Shown piece after piece: positions 42,701 through 54,700 of a stretch of 64,000 nucleotides of DNA; the first letter of the stretch is position 1; every line of letters begins with the position of its first letter. A program made the position numbers and the translations under genes. Location of the stretch: assembly GCA_018398805.1 (NCBI GenBank), contig JAGFBZ010002865.1:1-64000 (forward strand). Reading direction: 5' to 3'. This DNA comes from Hirundichthys speculiger (lineage: Eukaryota; Chordata; Actinopteri; Beloniformes; Exocoetidae). The notes under the pieces are model-generated. The model was given only the letters and a program-made list of their open reading frames with translations, did no database searches and was not told the origin of the DNA.

Positions 42701-45700
42701 GTTAGGGGGTTAGGGGGTTAGGGTTAGGGGGTTAGGGTTAGGGGGTTAGGGGGTTAGGGGTTAGGGGGGGTTAGGGGGTTAGGGTTAGGGTTAGGTTTAG
42801 GGTAGGGGTTAGGGGGGGGTTAGGGTGGGGGTTAGGTTAGGGGTTAGGGTTAGGGTTAGGGGGTTAGGTTTAGGGGGTTAGGGGGTTAGGGGGGGTTAGG
42901 GGGTTAGGGTTAGGGTTAGGGGGTTAGGGTTAGGGGAATGTCCTGGGGTGGATGTCACAGGGGTTTGAGATCTTTATAGACAGTCGTTGGGTGCAGGTCC
43001 GATCAGAGTCCAGCTCTACATCCCGGCCGTACCTTATTGACGACGTCTCCGAAGGTGAGGTTGGTCAGAGCCATGCCCGCGTACCGGCGCAGAGCCATGT
43101 TGATGGGGTCGTTCTGCATGCCGTACATGTCCTGGTCCAGGTGGATCAGATCCGCCACCACCTGCAGACCGCCTGGAAGGAAACGCTGAGGTCTGAGCAG
43201 ACTGACTCGCAACGAAATAGTTCAAGTAAAAATCCCGAAATCATATACATGTGATGTATTATTTTAGTGTTTTCTGAACTGTGCAAAAGTTGCTCCAATA
43301 TGAACATTAACGAATAAACATGTCTGACATTTTCTCTGTTTGTTTTACTCAAATTTAAATGTATTTTAACAATACTCTAAGACCTGCGCTGATCAGTGCA
43401 ACTGGACTTTAAAAGCCACAAACTTCATATCAGGAGCTCAAAGCTTTTTATACCAGTTGTCAGATGAATGTAGTTCAGTAGAAAAAATATAATCCAGTAG
43501 CCTTGATTCAAGCCTCTAAAGATGTCACTACTGGGTGAAACATGAAACGTGCAACATTTACGGATGACCAACCTAATTCGTTCATGGCTCGCCGGTACTC
43601 CTCTTCAAAGGAAAGCTTCATGATGGCGCAGGTGGCCTGGCAGATCTGGGGGTCCACGGGTTCGGGAATATCTGCACAACAGAACGGCGGCGCAGTCGGA
43701 GCAGTTAAACGATGGACGCTGACAGAAGAACAACACTTCAGAGAGCAGATGCTGAGCATCGAGCTGAGGTCTGGACTGGACCGCCGCAACGCTTGAATCT
43801 TTTCAAACGAGCCCAAACCGCCACCTCTGCACCGCTGGGCCTGACAGCTGGTGGGAGGCGGTTCCTGAGGTCCTCTGGTTCCTTCAAACCTCAGTCATGT
43901 TTGCTTTTAGATGGAGGTTTTCTCCTGGAAACACTCCCATCAAGCCATACGTGTTCAGGCCTCTAATTTAACTCACAGGAACTTCAAGGCCGCCTCATAT
44001 AACAGTACCACTCGTGACCACATGGGGGCAGCACAGCGCAAGAAAATTCAGGCCTCTAGTGGGAGAGGTGCAGTAGATATACAGTCATGGAAAAAAATTA
44101 TTAGACCACCATTTTTTCTTCAGTTTCTTGTTCATTTTAATACCTGGTACCACTAAACGTCATCATGTGACTAAAACAGACAGAAAGAAAACACTGAATG
44201 CATAAAGCAGTGTTTTTGGCAGTACAACGCCATAGCTATTGATGTAAAAACTTAAGTGATTTAGGTTATAATCAAGAAAACCATGGAAAATGGTAAGATA
44301 TCAGCTCTTAAATAAAACTCTTATGAGCAATCTTTGTGGTTATCGTTATGTTTGTCCAAACAAATGTACCTTTAGTTGTACCAGGCATTAAAATGAACAA
44401 GAAACTGAAGAAAACAAGGGTGGGCTAATAATTTTTTCCATGACTGTATGTGTATTATTATGAAATATTTTCCAATATTATGAAAAAAAAGTAATTATAA
44501 AATATATTTTTATTATTATTTAATCTTAGTTTAATGCATAATAGTTTATTTCAGAATGGCTTTTTTATCTAAGAATAAGCTTTTACATAATAATGACATT
44601 TTGCCAGTGGGCGGGACCAGTGGTTGACCTGCACGCTCATTGGCTGATCCTTCTCCATTCTACGCTCTGACATCGACTAGTTTTGGCTGTGAGGTCTCGT
44701 TAGCAGCGGGCCGTGGCGTCATCAAGGTGCGCTCCTAGTCCGATTGTAGCTATGGCAGCTTGGACTGAGCTACGGGAAACTTTGACGTTTCTTAGTCGAT
44801 GTCAACTTTTAACCGTAAACTGAGGTGCATTCTGCCACCTACTGGCCTGGAGTATAAACATTGCACCTCTCGCCCACTATCGATATTCACTGTTCTGTTG
44901 CTTATGCCTGAATGAAAGAGCAGCCAATCACATAAATGGCTCCGCCCTCTCTGCTGTGATTGACACACAAATCCTTCTTATGAAAAACAAAGCCATTATT
45001 ATGTAAAAGCTCATTCTTATGAAAAACAAACTATTATCATAATAATGGGAAATATTTCATAATAATAAACGCCTGCATTTCATAATAATAGACTAATTTA
45101 TTCATTGAATTATGACCCAAACGGGGCTCCGTAGAGGTGAACGTCCTGAGAAGACTGATAACCGTCTCAAATGTTTTTCCACTTGTAATAACTTTTTTCC
45201 AGACTGATGAGCTTTGCTGCTTTGCTAACTGAGGAGTCAGGACTGCTGAGGCGGCTCACCTGTAGTCTTGGTTCCTCCAGGTGAGGGCGTGGCGGCGTGG
45301 CTCTCGATCCAGTCCCAGCCGCTGTCGCAGTAGGTCCGGATCTGCTCCAGCATGTGCAGGACCTTCATCTCCCGGCGGGCCTGGCCCTCGTCCTGCTGGG
45401 AGTAGATGATGTTGTGCAGGGCGGCGCTCGCTCTGGACTTGGCCTCGCGGCTGCAGCCCTTGGGCGCGCCGCCCGTCGACGTCGTCGTGGTCGTCGTGGT
45501 CGTCGTGGTCGTCTCTCCGGGACCGCCGGAGCCCTCGCCCGGAGCTTCGTGCAGGATCTGGACCAGCAGGGGGACGCAGCCGGACTTTCTCATGGCGATG
45601 CAGCTGTCCTGGGAGCTGGACAGAGCCAGCAGAGTCCGGGACATCTCCTCCTTGTCTCTGTTAGCCAGCATGGAGAGCAGCCAGAAGACCATCTCCACCT

Positions 45701-48700
45701 GAGGAGGGAAAACACCTGACTGAAGCTCAACGTGACAATAAAGATAATTCCTCTCTGCTGCATCTACGAGGCTCACAGATACTTTACTGCACCAAACATT
45801 AACTGTTTTACTGTAAAACACACTGAATTAGTTCCATTTTATTGGACCGGGGTGATGCGGTACCTTGCTGCCTCCGTCTGCAGCATCTGCTCCAGCTGTT
45901 GCAGCTGAGCTGCTGTTCTCTGGTTCTCCAGCAGGGGGCTTCTCGGTTCCAGACAGCTGCACACAGACAGGGACAGGAGGAGGAGACGTGAATGTCAAAG
46001 GTTACAGGTAGTCGGGCCAACTGAGGCCGGTGGATGAGCCGCCACCAGGCTGGGGAGGCGTCAGCGTTAGCATCAGCATTAGCGTTAGCATTAGCGTCAG
46101 CGTTAGCGTCAGCGTTAGCATCAGCATTAGCGTCAGCGTTAGCGTCAGCGTTAGCATCAGCATTAGCGTCAGCGTTAGCGTCAGCGTTAGCATCAGCGTT
46201 AGCATCAGCATTAGCGTTAGCATTAGCGTCAGCGTTAGCATCAGCATTAGCGTCAGCGTTAGCGTCAGCGTTAGCATCAGCATTAGCGTCAGCGTTAGCG
46301 TCAGCGTTAGCATCAGCGTCAGCATTAGCGTCAGCATTAGCGTTAGCGTCAACGTTAGCGTTAGCATCAGCGTCAGCATTAGCATCAACATTAGCGTTAG
46401 CATCAGCATTAGCATTAGCATCAGCGTTAGCATTAGCATTAGCGTCAGCATTAGCGTTAGCGTCAGCATTAGCATCAGCGTTAGCATTAGCGTCAGTGAG
46501 GGCTGGAGCTCTGTGGTTGGACCAGAGCAAACATCTGAGCAAACTGTTCTCTGTTTGTGGTTTGTTTTGGATTTCCTCTAATTCAGTCTGTTCCTTTCAG
46601 TAAAGACATTTTTAAAAGTCTAAGTAATTCACTATCAATATTTATCCTTTTTCTTAAGATAACTGCTAAATTATAACAGGTTCCTTTCAGATTAATATTG
46701 AATTTGTTAATAGATTTCATCACTTTAAAGCCAGAATTGTTTACAACAACCTCAGTTAGATGTTAAACATTTATTTTGCCCAAATAGATACGTTTGAAAA
46801 ACTGCTAAAGTGAAGTGACATCATACAAGATAAAAACATGTTCTGACACGCATGAAGGAAAATCTACGGCGGCCGTGAAAATATTGATCCAGGTCCAAGT
46901 CTGGACACTTCTAGAGTCAACCTGAAGATGGCAGCAGCGGTGTCAGTACCAGGAACCATCTACTGCTGGATGGGTCCTGGTACCAACAGGAACCATCCAG
47001 CAGTAGATGGTTGCTGGTACCGACAGGAACCAGGAATCATCTACTGCTGGATGGTTCCTGGTACTGACAGGAACCAGGAACCATCTACTGCTGGATGGTT
47101 CCTGGTACTGACAGGAACCAGGAACCATCTACTGCTGGATGGTTCCTGGTACTGACAGGAACCAGGAACCATCTACTGCTGGATGGTTCCTGGTACTGAC
47201 AGGAACCAGGAACCATCTACTGCTGGATGGTTCCTGGTACTGACAGGAACCAGGAACCATCTACTGCTGGATGGTTCCTGGTACTGACAAGAACCAGGAA
47301 CCATCAACTGCTGGATGGTTCCTGGTACCGACAGGAACCAGGAACAATCTACTGCTGGATGGTTCCTGGTAGCAACAGGAACCAGGAACCATCAACTGCT
47401 GGATGGTTCCTGGTACCGACAGGAACCAGGAACCATCTATTGCTGGATGGTTCCTGGTACTGACAAGAACCAGAAACAATCTACTGCTGGATGGTTACTG
47501 GTACAGACAGGAACCAGGAACCATTTACTGCTGGATGGTTCCTGGTACAGACAGGAACCAGGAACCATCAACTGCTGGATGGTTCCTGGTACCGACAGGA
47601 ACCAGGAACCATCTACTGCTGGATGGTTCCTGGTAGCGACAGGAACCAGGAACCATCTACTGCTGGATAGTTCCTGTTGGTACCAGGAACCATCTACTGC
47701 TGGATGGTTCCTGGTACTGACAAGAACCAGGAACCATCAACTGCTGGATGGTTACTGGTACCGACAGGAACCAGGAACAATCTACTGCTGGATGGTTCCT
47801 GTTGGTACCAGGAACCATCTACTGCTGGATGGTTCCTGGTACTGACAAGAACCAGGAACCATCAACTGCTGGATGGTTCCTGGTACCGACAGGAACCAGG
47901 AACAATCTACTGCTGGATGGTTCCTGGTAGCAACAGGAACCAGGAACAATCTACTGCTGGATGGTTCCTGGTAGCAACAGGAACCAGGAACCATCAACTG
48001 CTGGATGGTTCCTGGTACCGACAGGAACCAGGAACCATCTACTGCTGGATGGTTCCCGGTACCGACAGGAACCAGGAACCATCCAGCAGTAGATGGTTCC
48101 TGGTATGGACAGGAACCAGGAACAATCTACTGCTGGATGGTTCCTGGTACAGACAGGAACCAGGAACCATCTACTGCTGGATGGTTCCTGGTACTGACAG
48201 GAACCAGGAACCATCTACTGCTGGATGGTTCCTGGTACCGACAGGAACCAGGAACCATCTACTGTTGGATGGTTCCTGGTAGCGACAGGAACCAGGAACC
48301 ATCTACTGCTGGATGGTTCCTGGTAGCGACAGGAACCAGGAACCATCTACTGCTGGATGTCTGAACCTGAGCTCCACGGCTCAACGCTGCAGAAGTTTAC
48401 TAGGAATATTTCCTGAAGTTCTCTCTCTGTCATGATTTCAGTTTGTCATGATTTCAGTTTGTCATGACTTCAGAGACGCTCGTCTCACCTCCTGGATGAT
48501 CACGTCTCTGTTCCGTACTTTTATTTCTTTTGGTGCAAAAAAACAAAAAAAACTAAATTAAAAACGAAGCGGGACGATGGAACGTGAGCGTGAAATGTTT
48601 TCAGCAGGTCTGAAAATGAAACACAGAGCTTCATTAAGATTCACAGGCTGGAATCCTCAGAGACTCGTATCAAAGCCTTCACCCCCTCCCCCCTCCTCCC

Positions 48701-48745
48701 CACCTCCTCCGGTCACCATGGCAACGCCCGGGGATGTTGTGTGTA

Positions 48746-48785
<40 letters not shown>

Positions 48786-51700
48786 GGAAGCTGCAGACAA
48801 AGAGCTGTGTGTTGCTGTTTTCCTCCAGTTTAAAGAAGAAAAAAGAGAAACGTGAATGTTTGCAGTCGTCTGTTGGACCGACCGGGTCTGTGGCTCTGAT
48901 CCAAACCTCCTCCATTAAACATGAGCAGCACCAGCAACAACGGCGCCGACAAAATGGATGCCAGCGAGCGGCGACGAGGCCCCGACCGTCGCTGTCTCTT
49001 TAAATCCTGCTGCGTTCACCGCTTCACTGATCAGAAATGTGCTCAAACGTTATTAAAATAATAATAATAATCCGACCGTAGTCTGAGGCTCAACAGACGG
49101 CAGCCATGATGTCATTAGTTAGATAAAAATAAACCCAACTAAAAAAAATAACAAAGCAGTTATCAGTAACTAGATTTCTGAAGGAGCTGCTGACATGAAC
49201 CTTCACCAGACGTTGATCCAGAAAAGAAACCAAACCATCGATGCTCATGGATTCATTCACGCGTCGTCATGTGAAAAGATACAGGAAAGGGGGGGGCAAA
49301 GAGGCCTGGAAAGCCAAGACACCAGCTGAAACCAATCAATAAACAGAGATCAATGCAGATGAATTATCAGCTGGTTTAACTGGTGGCCTCATGAAAGGGT
49401 CTCTCATCACCAAGGTGGGAGGAGGAGGAGGAGTAAGGAGGACGGAGGAAGGAGGCAGAGGAGGAAGAGAAGGAGGAGGAAGGAGGAAGAGGAGGAGGAA
49501 GGAGGCAGAGGAGGAAGAGAAGGAGGAAGAGAAGGAAGAGGGAGGAGGAGGAGGAGGAAGAGGAGGAGGAATGAGACGGAGGAGGAAGGGAAGGAGGAGG
49601 AGGAGGAGGAGGAGGAAGGAGGAAGGACAAGGAGGAAGAGGAGGAGAAGGAGCAAGGAGGAAGGGCAGGGAGGCAGAGGAAGAGGAAGAGGAGGAGGAAG
49701 GAGGAGGAGGAGGAGGAGGAGGAGGAGGAGGAAGGAGAAAGGGGACGGAGGCAGAGGAGGAGGAGGAAGGACAAGGAGGCAGAGGAGGAGGAGGAGGAGG
49801 AAGGAGGAAGGGCAAGGAGGCAGAGGAGGAGGAGGAGGAGGAAGGAGGAAGGGGAAGGAGGCAGAGGAGGAGGACAAGGAAGAGGAGGAGGTCAGTCCTG
49901 CTGTAATTCAGGAGAACCCCCCCATTAAGGAGGTAATAATGAGTTTGGTCTCGTTAATCTCAGAGCAGAGAAAAGACGGACGGATTCGCCCTCTTCATCT
50001 CTCATCTCTTCATCTCTTCATCTCTGTCGCTCCGTGCCAGCCCTGCAGCCTGGCAACAGCCAATCACAGCCCGGCAGGGAGACGCCCCCTCCTGTCTCAT
50101 CTCTGCACAGCAACGAGACGAAGGTGATGAAGAGATGGAGGCGGACGGGGAGGAGGTCCAGACTCCTCCAGTCTGTTCAGGAAAATCCACTTCCTCGCTG
50201 CTCATCCTGCGACTCAGCAGAGCTGCGAGAATGAGACGGTTATTTAGATACGTGAGGGTTTAAAAAACCTAAAGATGGAACGACTGTGACGTCGCCTCTC
50301 AGAGACTCAGTTATGGAATTAAGCTTCACCAGCACCTTCTTTTAGATTTTATTTACCAGCCTCCAATCCTTCATTTTTTTTTTAACCCATTTCCACACTG
50401 GAAATTCTGTTTTCCATTTTGTCACTGAACGCACCGTTACTAGCAACATCATTTCTGCCCGAACATCTGCTGAAACCACCACGGACTCGTTTGGGCCTGA
50501 CCCGGGCCACCGATGGCCCTCACGGTTCGGTTACACCGCCATACATGCCCCAAAGTTCCTGAACCGGGCCAAACGGGTCGCAGTTCATAAGCAAGTACAG
50601 AAATGGGATGCAGCGAGCGTTGCGAGGGCCAGGTGTGGCCCAGAACCGGGCTTCGGGTTCACCTCTATCACATGATTGGTGAAACGTGTAGCTATCAGGC
50701 CGACAGTGTTGCGTGCACCCCCCTCCCCCCCCCTCCCTTCCTAGTCTCTCCAAGTCCGAGCTGAGTCACAAGTCCTTAACATGAGGCTCGAGACCCAGAC
50801 TACCATCCTGAAAAACATGGACTTTATGTATTTTAATTGCATGTAAATTTTCCATGTAATTCCACTACATAAGTTCAAAGTAAAAAGTCACATTAAATGC
50901 AGCGTTTTTATCATGTATAGTTTATGTAAATTAAAAGATTAACTCAAATTACTACATAAAGTTTGAGTTATTTTCAGTAATACACATAAAGTTAAGGTGA
51001 ACTTTTACAAAAACTGTACTTGACTGTGACACTCAGCTTTTTTATAGTAAATAACGTTTAGTTGATTTGTTTAGATTCAGTTTATACTAAGCATATAAAC
51101 ATTATGTTTGACCTTTTTTGGATAAATAAACTTTAAATTTCATATATTTCAGTTACATTATACTTTAAACTATCACTTTATGTTTATCAGAGCCAAGAAT
51201 CATTTTTTTTGAGTGTGCAGTGGACCCCAGTGGCTGATCCAGGTCCAGGGTCCAGAGAGGCTGGTCCTGGTTCAGGGTCCAGAGAGGCTGGTCCTGGTTC
51301 AGGGTCCAGAGAGGCTGGTCCTGGTTCAGGGTCCAGAGAGGCTGGTCCTGGTTCAGGGTCCAGAGAGGCTGGACCTGGTTCAGGGTCCAGAGAGGCTGGT
51401 CCTGGTTCAGGCTCCAGAGAGGCTGATCCAGGTTCAGGCTCCAGAGAGGCTGGTCCTGGTTCAGGGTCCAGAGAGGCTGGTCCTGGTTCAGGGTCCAGAG
51501 AGGCTGGTCCTGGTTCAGGGTCCAGAGAGGCTGGTCCTGGTTCAGGCTCCAGAGAGGCTGGTCCTGGTTCAGGCTCCAGAGAGGCTGATCCTGGTTCAGG
51601 GTCCAGAGAGGCTGGTCCTGGTTCAGGGTCCAGAGAGGCTGGTCCTGGTTCAGGGTCCAGAGAGGCTGGTCCTGGTTCAGGCTCCAGAGAGGCTGGTCCT

Positions 51701-54700
51701 GGATCAGGCTCCAGAGAGGCTGGTCCTGGTTCAGGCTCCAGAGAGGCTGGTCCTGGTTCAGGCTCCAGAGAGGCTGGTCCTGGTTCAGGCTCCAGAGAGG
51801 CTGGTCCTGGTTCAGGCTCCAGAGAGGCTGGTCCTGTCCAGAGAGCTGGTCAGGTCAGCTCCAGAGAGGCTGGTCTGGTTCAGGGTCCAGAGAGGCTGGT
51901 CCTGGTTCAGGCTCCAGAGAGGCTGGTCCTGGTTCAGGCTCCAGAGAGGCTGGTCCTGGTTCAGGGTCCAGAGAGGCTGGTCCTGGTTCAGGCTCCAGAG
52001 AGGCTGGTCCTGGTTCAGGGTCCAGAGAGACTGGTCCTGGTTCAGGCTCCAGAGAGGCTGGTCCTGGTTCAGGTCCAGAGAGGCTGGTCCTGGTTCAGGC
52101 TCCAGAGAGGCTGGTCCTGGATCAGGGTCCAGAGAGGCTGGTCCTGGTTCAGGGTCCAGAGAGGCTGGTCCTGGCCTCGGGGGTGGACCTCTGACAGGTT
52201 TTGCTTTTATTCTAAAAAGCAGGAGTCAGAGCTGCCGCGCCCTGCAGCCAATCACGTCGTCCGCTGTCAGACTGAAATATGGAACCAAACTGGTCGGACC
52301 AGAAACCAGATAACAACCAGAAACCAGAGTGACAGAAAGATTCAGAGACAGAGAGACACTGACGTCCTGGATTTCAGATGACGGACGAGGAAAAGTGGCG
52401 ACTGGCGAGTCATTAGAGACGCTCTGACTCCGACTGAGACCCGGTTGAGTCTAGACGAGCTTGAACAGGAGCAGAGACTCGCTGAGGGACCTGAGGGCTG
52501 CCTCCAGACTCCTCCAGACTCCTCCAGACTCCTACAGGCTCCTCCAGACTCCTCCAGACTCCTCCGGACTCCTCCGGACTCCTCCAGACTCCTCCAGACT
52601 CCTCCAGACTCCTCCAGGCTCCTCCAGACTCCTCCAGACTCCTCCAGGCTCCTCCAGACTCCTCCAGGCTCCTCCAGACTCCTCCAGACTCCTCCAGACT
52701 CCTCCAGACTCCTCCGGACTCCTCCAGGCTCCTCCAGACTCCTCCAGACTCCTCCAGACTCCTCCAGGCTCCTCCAGACTCCTCCAGACTCCTCCAGGCT
52801 CCTCCAGACTCCTCCAGGCTCCTCCAGACTCCTCCAGACTCCTCCAGACTCCTCCAGCTCCTCCAGACTCCTCCAGACTCCTCCAGGCTCCTCCAGGCTC
52901 CTCCAGACTCCTCCAGACTCCTCCAGACTCCTCCAGACTCCTCCAGACTCCTCCAGACTCCTCCAGCTCCTCCAGACTCCTCCAGACTCCTCCAGACTCC
53001 TCCAGACTCCTCCAGGCTCCTCCAGACTCCTCCAGGCTCCTCCAGACTCCTCCTCCTCCAGGCTCCTCCGACTCCTCCACTCCTCCAGACTCCTCCAGAC
53101 TCCTCCAGGACTCCTCCGGACTCCTCCAGGCTCCTCCAGACTCCTCCAGACTCCTCCAGACTCCAGACTCCTCCAGACTCCTCCAGGACTCCTCCAGGCT
53201 CCTCCAGACTCCTCCAGGACTCCTCCAGACTCCTCCAGACTCCTCCAGGCTCCTCCGGACTCCTCCGGACTCCTCCAGACTCCTCCAGACTCCTCCAGGA
53301 CTCCTCCGGACTCCTCCGGACTCCTCCAGACTCCTCCAGACTCCTCCAGACTCCTCCAGACTCCTCCAGACTCCTCCTCCAGGGACTCCTCCAGACTCCT
53401 CCAGCTCCTCCAGGCTCCTCCAGACTCCTAAGCTCCTACAGACTCCTCCAGACTCTCCTCCAGGCTCCTCCAGGCTCCTCCAGACTCCTCCAGGCTCCTC
53501 CAGGCTCCTCCAGACTCCTCCAGACTCCTCCAGACTCCTCCAGACTCCTCCAGGCTCCTCCAGGCTCCTCCAGACTCCTCCAGGCTCCTCCAGGCTCCTC
53601 CAGACTCCTCCAGCCTCCTCCAGACTCCTCCAGGCTCCTCCAGACTCCTCCAGACTCCTCCAGACTCCTCCAGGCTCCTCCAGACTCCTCCGGATTCCTC
53701 CAGACTCCTCCAGGCTCCTCCAGACTCCTCCAGATTCCTCCAGACTCCTCCAGGCTCCTCCAGACTCCTCCAGACTCCTCCTCCAGACTCCTCCAGGCTC
53801 CTCCAGACTCCTCCAGACTCCTCCTCCAGGCTCCTCCAGGGCTCCTCCAGACTCCTCCAGGCTCAGGCTCCTCCAGACTCCTCCGGATTCCTCCAGACTC
53901 CCCCAGGCTCCTCCAGACTCCTCCAGACTCCTCCAGGCTCCAGGCTCCTCCAGACTCCTCCAGACTCCTCCAGGCTCCTCCAGACTCCTCCAGACTCCTC
54001 CAGGCTCCTCCAGGCTCCTCCAGACTCCTGCAGGCTCCTCCAGGCTCCTCCAGACTCCTCCAGGCTCCTCCAGACTCCTCCAGGGTTGAAGCTCCCGGCT
54101 AATCAGCTGTGGTGACGGACGGCTGGTCAGACTGAATCTGTTTGGACGTGACGTGTTGGAGACTGGAAGACAGATTCTGGCTTCGTGAGCTTAGCTTCAC
54201 ACGTCAACGAAAAGTCAAAAACGGTTGGTTTATCACGGTTTTTTAAAAAGAGTTCAAAGGTTTGTGGACTCCTTGTTGAGAGTAATCTGTAATCTGTTCA
54301 CCAGGAAACATGTTTCTGCTCTAGTTTTCAGAACAGATAGTCTCGTTCCTTAAAGTAGATTTAGACCTGCTGGAACTACGACGGCCTTCGTAGTCTAAAG
54401 CGTTAGCGGCTCGGTTCAGTTTACCAGCGATTTTGACGAGAGTCGTGACTTTACAACAAAAGTCTGTGATTTTTACAAAAACCTGCAAATCTAGAAGTCA
54501 CAGTCACAGCTAGGGGTGAGTGTTGGCAATACGATATGTATCATGATACTTGGGTCACAATACGATATTATCACGATATCGCGATATCACAATATACAGT
54601 GATCCCTTATTTTTTGTGGTTAATAGGGTTAATGGCGGCTCAAAATCCGCGAACAGGAGCCTGAGCCCCCCCGAGTCTCAATAATGTGTTTAAAATATGT

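Noticed and set aside
45808..46603. Ala-Asn/Asp, Leu-Met and Ser-Val repeat frames
   Set aside because: These are shadows of the hexanucleotide array on both strands. Only the 31 codons at 45864-45956 are supported, and in a different frame.
49336..49906. Frames rich in Glu/Arg or Pro/Ser/Leu
   Set aside because: They are by-products of the GGA tract; frames are open in several directions.
51209..52381. 390- and 366-codon Gly/Ser/Arg and Gln/Val/Leu repeat proteins
   Set aside because: They overlap in two frames across a minisatellite; product of the period of 27.
52445..54089. 328- and 542-codon Pro/Ser/Leu proteins
   Set aside because: They are low-complexity frames through the 12-bp array with no domain or gene structure.
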